Program-made: the position numbers and the translations under genes
The notes under the pieces: generated by a model
What the model saw: the letters and a program-made list of their open reading frames with translations, nothing else
What the model was told of the DNA's origin: nothing
The model's database searches: none
Shown: positions 21,604-31,300 of the stretch, piece by piece
How positions within the stretch are numbered: the first letter of the stretch is position 1
How the letters are laid out: the number at the start of each line of letters is the position of its first letter
NCBI GenBank assembly: GCA_016840385.1
Contig: JAEOSL010000025.1
Span: forward strand, 1-33,289
Reading direction: 5' to 3'
Length of the DNA stretch: 33,289 bases
Source of the DNA: Candidatus Thorarchaeota archaeon
Lineage (GTDB): Archaea > Asgardarchaeota > Thorarchaeia > Thorarchaeales > Thorarchaeaceae

Positions 21604-23640
21604 ATGTCAGGCAGCACCGATTTCTTTGAGAAAAATTACTCTGAACTCATGTTCACTGGTATTATGTTTCTGTTTTTCCTCCAGATTTTCTCCGATTTTG
21701 TGGAATCAACATACATCCTCCTTCTCATGACATTGTCATTGAACCAGAATATGCTCGTTCTGCTGTTCATGTTTTCACCTATCATTTTCCTTTTTTTCAG
21801 AAGGTCCATCCCTGACAAACTTGTGGTTGTTGCTGGAGGGGTCATGATTGCATGCAGGATTGTTGAGCCGCTCTTTGATACTGTAACGAGAATGTTATTG
21901 TCAGGACTTGGTGTTGGCTGCTTCTTCATCCTATTTCCTGCTCTCTTGCTGTTTGTGAGGTCTGATGATAAGAACCAACGAGTCCTTACATTTGGAATCG
22001 GCTTTTCTACAGCCTTAGCAGCATCTATCTTACTGAGGACGCTGAACTTCACTATCGATCTTTCTACATATGGATGGGGTCAAGCGATTGGATGGGTTTT
22101 GGCTGCAATAGGATTTTTCATGCTGATGGGCTTTTCAAAGAAAATGCATACCGCAAATCCTCTGTCTGGGATTGAAGTATCATCACCTGCACCCCAGCGA
22201 TTGCGAAAGCGGACGCTAGCAGGAATCACCTTTGGATTGACAAGCATTCTCTTCTTTGTTAGTTTTGCTTTCTGTAGTCCTGCAGTAATCTCAAGGTGGA
22301 CCGAAAGCAGCTATGTGGCTGTTGTTTCTGGTGTAGCACTGATGACCGCCCTATTTACTCTCATTTTGCTATACCGACCACAACTCATTAGCAAATTGGC
22401 TCCGCAAGTTATTTTCATTTGGAATCTCATATTTGTGGCTTTGTTTGTCTTGACAGTCTATGTTAATCAAATTCCTTTTCCAAATTCCCCCGCAACATAT
22501 CCAATAATAGTGCCCATAACATCATTTTTGCTTCATGTACCGCTGTACCTGATGATAGCTGCATTCCCAATCATTCTGATCGATTTCATGCTCCTTTCTC
22601 ACAAGATGGCAAGTCTTGAGTTGGTCCCAGCATCAAGAGCTGCAGGCGTAGTGTTCACATTGGGGGGAGGATTATACATGCTTATCCTGTTGTTCACATT
22701 GATACTCACCTCTGTCTGGGGATTCGTTCCAGTGATTGGCGCGTTGCTCAGAGACATGTTCTGGTTCATCATTCTCATTGCAGGGATTGTACTTCTACTA
22801 ACTATCTACAAAACAAAAGACAACATACCCTCTTTCGAAACAGCTGGCAAACTCCCTCGAACAGAAATTATAGTTGCAGGTCTTATGATAATCATGTTTC
22901 TCGGAACTCTCACTGGATCAATAGTATTCGAGGCTCATCCAGTGGCACCATCGGGTGATGCAGTCTCTGTGAGACTCCTGACTTACAATATTGCGCAAGG
23001 AATGAACGATGCTGATGTCAAGAACTACGATGGCCAGCTAGAGCTCATAAGAGGTTTCAATGCTGATATCATCGGCCTCCAGGAAACAAGTAAGATAGCA
23101 GGAAACAGTGATGTCGTAAGATACTTCGCAGACAAACTGAACCTCTATTCGTACTTCGGACCCAAGGGAGTCACAGGTACAACTGGGGTTGCTCTACTGT
23201 CAAAGTATCCTATTGAGAATCCCCGAACAATCTATCATTATACCGAAAATGTTGATCACAAGCAGACAGCCACCATCCAAGCTGAGATCACGGTAGGGGC
23301 GAAAACATTCACGGTCTATGTAACACATACCTATGGACGAACATCAACCAAGATGATTCTAATGAATGACATTCTAGACGAGTCCAGTGGGAAAAGTGAT
23401 GTGATTTTCATGGGTGATTTCAATTTTAGCCCGAACACCGAACCATACAACCTCACAACCTCCGTTCTAGATGACTCATGGTGGGTTAAATGGCCAACAG
23501 GAGTAAATGGTCTAGGAGAAAACAACAGCAGGCAGATTGACCATATTTTCCTCTCTCCAGGAACATCCGTTTCGGATTGCCTATATGTCACAGACCCACA
23601 ATCAGATCATCCCGCTTACTGGGCGGATATCCAATGGTAA
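21604..23640 (+). CDS. CWH43/PGAP2IP-like membrane protein with EEP phosphodiesterase domain
   Basis: A 678-residue protein: about 13 membrane helices (1-440), then an endonuclease/exonuclease/phosphatase (EEP) domain (about 455-678). EEP catalytic residues are all present: Asn in TYNIAQG (about 461), Glu in LQET (about 494), His in THTYG (about 575), Asp/Asn in MGDFNFSP (about 604), Asp in RQIDHIFLS, and the final Asp-His in QSDHPAY (about 668). The EEP part resembles eukaryotic CWH43/PGAP2IP, with the DxxxxYFADKL, FGPKG and LLSKYPI blocks in the same order. CWH43 remodels GPI-anchor lipid in yeast; the archaeal substrate may be a membrane lipid or lipid-linked compound, which is inference. 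ATG 21604 is preferred to GTG 21592. Confidence 0.85.
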   Translation: MSGSTDFFEKNYSELMFTGIMFLFFLQIFSDFVESTYILLLMTLSLNQNMLVLLFMFSPIIFLFFRRSIPDKLVVVAGGVMIACRIVEPLFDTVTRMLLSGLGVGCFFILFPALLLFVRSDDKNQRVLTFGIGFSTALAASILLRTLNFTIDLSTYGWGQAIGWVLAAIGFFMLMGFSKKMHTANPLSGIEVSSPAPQRLRKRTLAGITFGLTSILFFVSFAFCSPAVISRWTESSYVAVVSGVALMTALFTLILLYRPQLISKLAPQVIFIWNLIFVALFVLTVYVNQIPFPNSPATYPIIVPITSFLLHVPLYLMIAAFPIILIDFMLLSHKMASLELVPASRAAGVVFTLGGGLYMLILLFTLILTSVWGFVPVIGALLRDMFWFIILIAGIVLLLTIYKTKDNIPSFETAGKLPRTEIIVAGLMIIMFLGTLTGSIVFEAHPVAPSGDAVSVRLLTYNIAQGMNDADVKNYDGQLELIRGFNADIIGLQETSKIAGNSDVVRYFADKLNLYSYFGPKGVTGTTGVALLSKYPIENPRTIYHYTENVDHKQTATIQAEITVGAKTFTVYVTHTYGRTSTKMILMNDILDESSGKSDVIFMGDFNFSPNTEPYNLTTSVLDDSWWVKWPTGVNGLGENNSRQIDHIFLSPGTSVSDCLYVTDPQSDHPAYWADIQW

Positions 23641-23768
23641 ATTGAAACTTCTATGAATAGTCTGGTCCAGTAATCTCACGTGCCATGATGATCTTAGAGT
23701 AATTTCTGCAAATTACTCAAACATATATTCACTAGGATAGGAAATACTTTAACTTCCAGAATAGTGCC

Positions 23769-25055
23769 ATGGGTATGAATCTGACTTCCTCTTTCATTCA
23801 ATCCTATCTCGAGCAATTTGAGAAGATTATTTTAGATGACAACGCAGAACGTGCGTCTCTCAGCTCTTCATTCTGGAACAATGTTGAGGAACAAGAGTAT
23901 CCCCTCAAAGAACTGTATGAGGGTGATAAAATGCATGATGCTTCTTTGTACGAGTTAGTTACCTTCCTATATCGATCAAATGATGACCTCGATAATGTAT
24001 TCATGCTCGCAGAGTTTAATCATGTTACACCTCAAGAATATCTGTTTGAACATATCAAGGGTACGGATATCTACTACAAGTCATTTATTCTCCCCAAAAA
24101 TGCGCAAGCAGAATACAGAATTATTGAAAATGACAAGTTAGGGGGAATCTTTGCAGGAGCCAAGTACAACGGTCGCTATGATTCATTGAAAACTAATCCA
24201 GATCCCCTATCTCCACACCTGCAGATAATTGCTGATGGTTCTGGTCCAGGGCAGGATCTAATCGTTGCCCATCTTAGAGCACATGCACCTCATATCAAGG
24301 AACTCCTCAAACCGGTGGAGATGGGAGGTCAGGTAACTCCCCATGAAATAACCAGTGATATACTGGGATATTCAAGAAGCATCTATGTCTATACTCCCCC
24401 CAAGTATAATCCCTTGGAGAAATATCCCTGTATTGTGCTCTTTGATGGCAAGGTGGCTCTCAAGTATGGAAAGGTCAATACTATTCTAGACAATCTAATT
24501 GAAACCAAAAGAATCAAACCGGTAATTGCGATTTTTGTTGATTCGGGAGTGAAAGATGGTCAGACCACCCGGTACGAGGAATTAACACTCAATCACGATT
24601 TTGCCAAATCCATGGTCAACGATGTCATTCCTTTTGTCAATAATCAGTATCCGCTGAGTGAGAGCAATGCAGATTATGCCATCTCAGGTTCTAGTTATGG
24701 CGGCCTGGCAGCCATCTATGTAGCATTTGAGTATCCAGACAAGTTCAAACATGTGCTGTCCCTTTCAGGATCGGTTCATTATGGCAAAGATGATGCGCAT
24801 GAATTACTGATCAAGAAAATTGCCTTTGCAGAATCCAGAGATATTGTGCTGAAACTCTATGTGGGAAAACTTGAGGGAGAATATCACTGGAATTCGCCTA
24901 CTTGGGCTAATCAATTAGTTAGTCACCGTCATTTTGAAACTATCCTGAAAATGAAAGGATATGATTTCACCTACCAGGAATATGCGGGTGATCATGGGTA
25001 TGCTGCATGGCTTGAACCTCTTGTTGAGGGACTTACCGGAATTTTCAAAGTCTGA
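23769..25055 (+). CDS. Enterochelin-esterase (Fes)-like alpha/beta hydrolase
   Basis: A 428-residue soluble protein. The N-terminal 180 residues are a strand-rich domain like the Fes N-terminus. The rest is an alpha/beta hydrolase of the putative-esterase family: RSIYVYTPPKY opening, YPCIVLFDGK, FVDSGVKDGQTTRYEEL, then the nucleophile elbow GSSYGG (Ser about 309), and a C-terminal GDHGYAAW with the catalytic His (about 408). An Asp or Glu in LYVGKLEGEYHW may complete the triad. No siderophore genes are nearby, and several family members act on other esters. The start ATG 23769 is the first of two close ATGs. A shared terminator at 25109-25129 follows. Confidence 0.88.
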   Translation: MGMNLTSSFIQSYLEQFEKIILDDNAERASLSSSFWNNVEEQEYPLKELYEGDKMHDASLYELVTFLYRSNDDLDNVFMLAEFNHVTPQEYLFEHIKGTDIYYKSFILPKNAQAEYRIIENDKLGGIFAGAKYNGRYDSLKTNPDPLSPHLQIIADGSGPGQDLIVAHLRAHAPHIKELLKPVEMGGQVTPHEITSDILGYSRSIYVYTPPKYNPLEKYPCIVLFDGKVALKYGKVNTILDNLIETKRIKPVIAIFVDSGVKDGQTTRYEELTLNHDFAKSMVNDVIPFVNNQYPLSESNADYAISGSSYGGLAAIYVAFEYPDKFKHVLSLSGSVHYGKDDAHELLIKKIAFAESRDIVLKLYVGKLEGEYHWNSPTWANQLVSHRHFETILKMKGYDFTYQEYAGDHGYAAWLEPLVEGLTGIFKV

Positions 25056-25108
25056 GTAGTGAGCGAACATAATCAACAAGCTCTATTTCTTGAAACGAAA
25101 GAGTAAGT

Positions 25109-25129
25109 GAGAGAGGAAGACCCTCTCTC
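25109..25129. terminator. Shared terminator between the esterase and vWA genes
   Basis: Stem GAGAGAGG / CCTCTCTC (25109-25116 and 25122-25129) with a 5-base AAGAC loop, between two convergent 3' ends (25055 and 25160). It is one of the recurring GAGAGG hairpins. T content past the stem is moderate on both strands. Confidence 0.7.
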
Positions 25130-25159
25130 CATTATTCTTTCTATTCTGACCTCAATTGT

Positions 25160-28100
25160 CTAAGGTTGAATGCCAAGATACGCAATGTAGATAATCAAAG
25201 TAGCAATGATCACCAATAGGAGCCATCTGAATCTATGATACAGTGATCTCAATCCAGCAGTAGATGGCTTTATTCCAACATCTTTTGAAGTATTCCGGAT
25301 ATTGACCTTTAATCTTGCATCAGAAATGTCGCTAACTGGGACCTCTATTATTTGACTGTACGAACCACTGAGGTCATCATTCATTGTACCCACTAGCTGA
25401 CCAATCGACGGAGTCAAGTGGATTGCTGAATCATAACCGGGTCCAAGGTGATTACCATACTTGTCTCTAGGTGTTAAATCCACTCTGATCTTTTGAAGGC
25501 CTTTAGTGATAGTTACTGGTGTGAGTTTGATGTCAGAATGCTCTGGTGAGAAAATCGCACGTAGATGCCTTCTCACTTTGGCTTCTCGTGTGAATTTGAT
25601 TCCTTTAGGAGTGGTTCCACTCACCTTGATGTCAAAAGTGTAAAGGCCCTCTATTTTGGTATTTGAAAAGGAGTTGGTATAGATGCCATCGTTTGCCTTC
25701 TTATCGCCATGCAATTGCAAGGAACCAGCTTTAATAATACCGGGATATTTGATTTTCAGGATCTTGGTCATGTAGATTGTTTTTCGATGTAATGCTGATA
25801 ACAATTCATCGCCATGTTTCTGATCAATACCTTTAAGCTCCTTTTCAGAAACTTTGATACCCGCATACCAGTTTCCCAAGCTCTTTTCGGGTGTTTCGAC
25901 ACTGACCATTACATCTTTGAGTCCAGCTACTGGACTATCTTTTGCATAGACATGAGCCTGAATCATCAGTTCTTCACCAGTGATTAATTCGAGTGCAATA
26001 ATCTTAGATTCTAATTTCAGGTCTGAGTCAACTAGAATACTATATTGATACTTCTCTGACTCACCTTCATTGAGGTCCGATGCATCGATTTCAATACGCC
26101 AAGGAGTAGTCCCCACCTTGTCTTTTATTTGCAGAAATTCTTTGTCCACAGTAAGAATGGTATGTCCCGCCCCCTTGCTGAGTTGGACTCCAGTTCCACT
26201 GGTCGGGACTTGTATACCGTCTGAAGAGAAGACTCGGAGGATCAGCTTATCTGTCTGTGATGACACCCAACCGAGAAATAAAGACACCTTCTTATCATAT
26301 TCGCAGATATTTACCTCACGTCTGAAAATTGCCCCCTTTTTTATGACTCCGAATGGTTCAATTATGAAGCCTAGACCGAGTCCTTCGGCAAGGATCTTAG
26401 TGTATGCAGCTTGAAGTCCAGTCAGAGGATCCCAGTCTCCAGGCTCAAAACCTGCAACTGTAACTGGGTAGTACTCCCCTCCAGTTCCGTGTGCCAGTTC
26501 AGTGAGTAAATCGGAATCCCAATCTCCTGGTTTACCAAAACCTATTGTATAGACTTTTATCGCTCCTAATTTCGTGATTATATCCCTCACCTCAGGACCA
26601 AACGCACCAATAGTTGTTGGGCAATTATGATATCCATCAGTGAGAAGCACAATTGCGCGTTGAAGGCCCGGCCCACATATATCAATAGCATTTTCAATTC
26701 CTGCTAGTAATGGTGTACTCCCATTACCTTCGATGTCGTCAATCAAGACCGTGGTATCCATATTTGCATTCAAATCATCAATAATCCCTTGAATTACGGT
26801 CGCAGTGCCTTGAGAACAAGGCCTTACTGTATGTCCATTACAGGTGCCCACCCATGGATGCTCAGGAAAGGATCCAATCCCAAGGTATGCATCTCCCGAA
26901 TGGAGAGCTTTCATTTGTCCAAGAAATGGTAGGATAGCTTTTCTTACCAAATTCAAACGACTTACTTCTGGTGGAACATCCCAATTTCCTAGGTAATCCC
27001 ATGACATACTCCCCGATGTGTCAAACAGCAGCACCAATCTGGAAGTTGGTGGCGCAATACCCGTTCCAGTGAGAGGAATCTCCAATCCAGTGAGAGGATC
27101 TACATTCTCTGCATTAGAGCGAATTGTGAGTTTATCGTCATACTGTATGTCAATCAAAGGTTTGAATACTATCTGTAAGGTGTAGATATCTCCATCAGCA
27201 ATAACTGTAGGTGGTGCATTCATCGTAAACTCTGGTAAGTTAGGACCGACAAAATCTGTTATTACTAATTCACTATTCCCATTATTTGAAAGGACAATGG
27301 CGATGGTGTCTGAAGAGATTCCCACATCGGTTGGTGGAAAATCTGCACGTGGGGGAGCCGCAGAAATCTCAGCATATGAATGAGAGTGTTTGGCTTCAAA
27401 GATACATTCCACATCTTCACCAGATGCATATCTGATCACGAGCTTTCCTTGGTACGTCTTTTCTATACCTCTTGTAGTATCTAATACTGGTCTAAAGACG
27501 CAATTGACAGTACACGTTCCGCGAGCAGATACTGTGTGTTCCGTAAGCGATGAAATCTCATCTTGAGCTGTTGGAAGTCGAAAGACATCCGAATCAACAG
27601 TTGTGGTTTCAATACTGATAGCGCAATCAATATTGTTGGTCCAACACTTGTTGTCGAAGACAATATTGAAGTTCAATTCCTCAGGTGGGTCCGTAGAGCC
27701 ATCGGCCTGACCAACATACCCTACATCAATGCACTGGATACATGGTGGTGGGTTCTCGAAACAATTTCCGGTCGGATGTGTGAAGATATCATAATCACTA
27801 TAGAGAAACAAATCTAGTAAAACGCTATCATCATGGTCGGTTTTTATTACAATCTCTTTGATTCCGTCATTAAAATCTGAGAATGAATAAAAAGGAGCGA
27901 CATCGGTACAAGGTTCGATAGGATCGCCTACAACAAATGTCCCTTCATCATATGTCTCTAATGCTTTTTGACCAAGATCCCGAAAGGCCTGGATTGTCAG
28001 ATCAGTTCCGGTGCCGCCATGTGTGAATTTAAGTTGTACTGAGGGAACTGATTTGTAAGATTCGGGATCCCAACTAGTTGGATCTTGATCTGCATCATAG

Positions 28101-28357
28101 CTTGCTCTATCCACAAATTGAATCTTAAACCAGCAAAATTCCAGAAGAGTCTTTTCTGCATCTCCACAGTTGTCCTCATTTGCTGTTAGTGTAAAATGGT
28201 TTTCAGGAATTTCAGGATTTACAGTACTTTCTATATACTGGGTTGTACCAGAAAACGTGGAAAATACTATAGCAAAATCATCCGTAAGTATCACTGTCCA
28301 TTTTGTTGAACAAAACGGTCCCGACGAAACGGGTGAGGTATTTATTAAATCAGCCAT
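25160..28357 (-). CDS. von Willebrand A (vWA) protein with MSP/ASPM-like domains and C-terminal anchor
   Basis: A 1065-residue protein. Order: a Cys-rich N-terminal region (1-215), two ASPM/SPD-2/Hydin-like immunoglobulin domains (about 215-325 and 325-432), a vWA domain (about 437-660) with an intact MIDAS (DTSGSMS near 443, Thr in NGSTPL near 546, TDG near 575), a strand-rich region with a GDKKANDGIYTN motif (about 890), and one membrane helix (about 1043-1062) at the very C-terminus. There are 17 Cys and only 3 N-glycosylation sequons. No signal peptide is visible, so the topology is unclear. It lies 31 bases after the SBBP gene on the same strand, and the two are likely one operon. ATG 28357 is preferred over a TTG at 28366. 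Confidence 0.85.
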   Translation of the reverse strand: MADLINTSPVSSGPFCSTKWTVILTDDFAIVFSTFSGTTQYIESTVNPEIPENHFTLTANEDNCGDAEKTLLEFCWFKIQFVDRASYDADQDPTSWDPESYKSVPSVQLKFTHGGTGTDLTIQAFRDLGQKALETYDEGTFVVGDPIEPCTDVAPFYSFSDFNDGIKEIVIKTDHDDSVLLDLFLYSDYDIFTHPTGNCFENPPPCIQCIDVGYVGQADGSTDPPEELNFNIVFDNKCWTNNIDCAISIETTTVDSDVFRLPTAQDEISSLTEHTVSARGTCTVNCVFRPVLDTTRGIEKTYQGKLVIRYASGEDVECIFEAKHSHSYAEISAAPPRADFPPTDVGISSDTIAIVLSNNGNSELVITDFVGPNLPEFTMNAPPTVIADGDIYTLQIVFKPLIDIQYDDKLTIRSNAENVDPLTGLEIPLTGTGIAPPTSRLVLLFDTSGSMSWDYLGNWDVPPEVSRLNLVRKAILPFLGQMKALHSGDAYLGIGSFPEHPWVGTCNGHTVRPCSQGTATVIQGIIDDLNANMDTTVLIDDIEGNGSTPLLAGIENAIDICGPGLQRAIVLLTDGYHNCPTTIGAFGPEVRDIITKLGAIKVYTIGFGKPGDWDSDLLTELAHGTGGEYYPVTVAGFEPGDWDPLTGLQAAYTKILAEGLGLGFIIEPFGVIKKGAIFRREVNICEYDKKVSLFLGWVSSQTDKLILRVFSSDGIQVPTSGTGVQLSKGAGHTILTVDKEFLQIKDKVGTTPWRIEIDASDLNEGESEKYQYSILVDSDLKLESKIIALELITGEELMIQAHVYAKDSPVAGLKDVMVSVETPEKSLGNWYAGIKVSEKELKGIDQKHGDELLSALHRKTIYMTKILKIKYPGIIKAGSLQLHGDKKANDGIYTNSFSNTKIEGLYTFDIKVSGTTPKGIKFTREAKVRRHLRAIFSPEHSDIKLTPVTITKGLQKIRVDLTPRDKYGNHLGPGYDSAIHLTPSIGQLVGTMNDDLSGSYSQIIEVPVSDISDARLKVNIRNTSKDVGIKPSTAGLRSLYHRFRWLLLVIIATLIIYIAYLGIQP

Positions 28358-28388
28358 TTTTTTCAATTCTCCATTTTATTTTCATATT

Positions 28389-31300
28389 TCATTTCACTGG
28401 TTGAAGACCAAGCTTTCGGAATCTCCTCCTTTTCCGCCATCCTTTACCTCCCCTATATCCTCCATAAAGGATACCAACGCCTCCAGCTATCTCAATTCCG
28501 AACAATACTAATCCTGGAATATCAACTGAATTGGCGACCACATACGAACTAAGAGAAGAAACTCCCCAGTTGCCCAAAGCGTCTCTGGCATGAATTCTAT
28601 ATTGAACAGTTACTCCAACAGCTTGCTTCAGGATGATTCCAGTCCACTCTGTGCCTGTTGACTGAATCATTGTCACGTTCGTCCAAGTACTTCCGTCATC
28701 AATAGAATATTGTAACGTTGCATTTGTTATTTCGTTTTCATCTATGATAGTAGCAGTGACAACTACATCATCGAGCTCATTGGGTGCTGGTGGACTCCGT
28801 ATCAAAGCTATTTCTGGAGGATCTGTTTCTTCAATTTCTGCAACAACTGTAACAATTACCGTATCTGAAGTATGGTGCCCTTCAGTGTCCCATACTGTAA
28901 GAGTGTAACTATAGACATCAATTGAAAGACCAATGAGGTCCCATTCTATGTCTGAACCATCCCATCCTCCTGACCATGCTACGACTCCATCCTTATGGAG
29001 CACGAAAGATGCTGGATTAGGATCATAGGGATGCCATATGATACTTCGTCCTGCAGCCCCAACTGCAAACTCAATGTCTGATGGATGATCGATTGTTGGA
29101 GGTGTTGTATCTACAACAGTTATGTATACAGTGTCTGTCACTTCATTACCATAGTAGTCTCTGACTGTTATTGTGTGAACATAGATTCCAATAGAAAGTC
29201 CATCAACATTCACATGTATTGTTCCATTGGTCCAAGAAGTCCAGTCAACAGTTGTGCCATTCCCATCAACACGGTATTCACCAGGATTAACATCACCCAC
29301 AGTCCAGTTGATCTGATTTCCTGTATCTTCTACCCCATATTGAAAGTCACTGGGTGAGTTGAGGTCAGGAAATGTGTTGTCTACCACTGTGACGAAGACA
29401 GTATCTATGGCATATTTTCCATAATCATCCATTACAGTAATTGTGAAGTTGTATATTCCCACATGCAATCCATCGACATTAAAAGGAATTGTTCCATTGG
29501 TCCAAGAAGTCCAGTCAATTGTTGTGCCATTCCCATCTATTCGATATTCCTCAGGGTTGAGATCACCTACAGTCCAGACAATTTGATGTCCGGTGTATCC
29601 TGCCTTATAGGTGAAATCAGAAGGAGAGTCTAGATCGGGAGGTGTTGTGTCTTCCACGATGACAAACACAGTATCACTTGCTTTGTTGTCCCACTCATCA
29701 AACACAGTGATTGTGTAGTTATACACTCCTGAAGGCTGTCCATCCACATCAACGACAATCGTACCATTTGACCAAGCTGTCCAATCTACAGTGGAACCAT
29801 TTCCATCCACACGATATAGATGAGGCGTCATGTCTCCAGCTGTCCAAGTGATCTCGTTTCCAGTGGTTCCCTGTTCATATGGGACGTCTGCAGGCCAATC
29901 CAAATCTGGATTGGTGTTGTCTTCACTCAGCTTAAGTACAAACACATCCCCGGAAGTTGTACCATCTCCAGTTGCATTGAGGGCATTCTTCGTGGGGAAG
30001 TCAATAGATTTGGTTTCGCCAGTGATATAGGCATTGTTCGAACTATCAATTGTAATCCCATAACCATAATCTTGGTAACTCCCAGAAACATAAGTTGAGT
30101 AGAGTAGACTACCACCATCTGACGACAACTTGAAAACAAAGACATCATTGTAACTTGTACTAGTATCCCCAGTTTCATTGAATGAGTATAAAGTAGGGAA
30201 GTCAGTAGAGCTAGTTTGTCCTATTACTACAACGTTATTTGAACTATCAATTGCTAGATCGTGACCTTTATCGTTGTGACTTCCTGAAACATAAGTTGAA
30301 TAGAGTAAATCATCACCACCAGATGATAATTTGAAGACAATAACATCGGAGTGGGAAGTTGTACCATCTCCAGTAGTGTTGTAGGCGTTCACAATGGGGA
30401 AGTCAGCGGACAAGGAGAATCCTGTGACATAAGCATTTCCTGAGCTATCTACTGCAATTGCATTGCCTTCATCATTGTTACTCCCGCCCACATATGTTGA
30501 ATAGTATAATGCACCAGATGGGTTGAACTTGCAAACAAACGCATCTTTTGTGAATGTACTACCATCTCCCGTAGCATTATACGCATTATCATTGGGGAAG
30601 TCAATTGAGTAGGTAGACCCGGTGATAAAAGCATTATACGAGCTGTCGACTGCAATCCCAATGCCCACATCATCATAACTTCCAGAGATATAAGTTGAGT
30701 AGATTAGATTGTCACCAGCAGGATTCAGTCTGAACACAAATGCATCTCCTTTCAAGGTACTTCCATCTCCAGTAGTATTGTAAGCATTAAGGGTGGTATT
30801 GAAGTCCGTTGAGCGGGTGTACCCTGTCACATAGGTACAATTCAAGCTGTCAAGAGCTATATCATAGCCATAATCATTATTACTACCAGATACATAGGTG
30901 GAGTAAAGCAGACTACCACCATCTGAAGACAGCTTGAAGACAAATACATCGAAGTAACCAGTACTATCATCTCCTACTGCATCGTAGGCGTTGACTGTAG
31001 GGAAGTCGATTGACGACGTGTAGCCCGTGACATAGGCATTTCCTGAGCTATCTACTGCAATCGCATAGCCAATATCATTATGACTGCCTGAAACATAAGT
31101 GGAGTATAAGAGGGTGCTACCATCTGAAGATAACTTGAAAACAAAGACGTCTTTGAAGCTAGTACTTTCATCTCCCGTTGTATTATAGGCATTTGCTATA
31201 GGGAAGTCTGTAGATTCAGTATAACCTGTGACGTAGACATTGCGGGAGCTATCAATTGCTATTTCATAACCACAATCATCGTCACTCCCGGACACATAGG

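Noticed and set aside
26070..26414. A 114-residue plus-strand frame inside the vWA gene
   Set aside because: It is the reverse of a long, well-supported gene and has a low-complexity, Ser/Arg-rich shadow composition.
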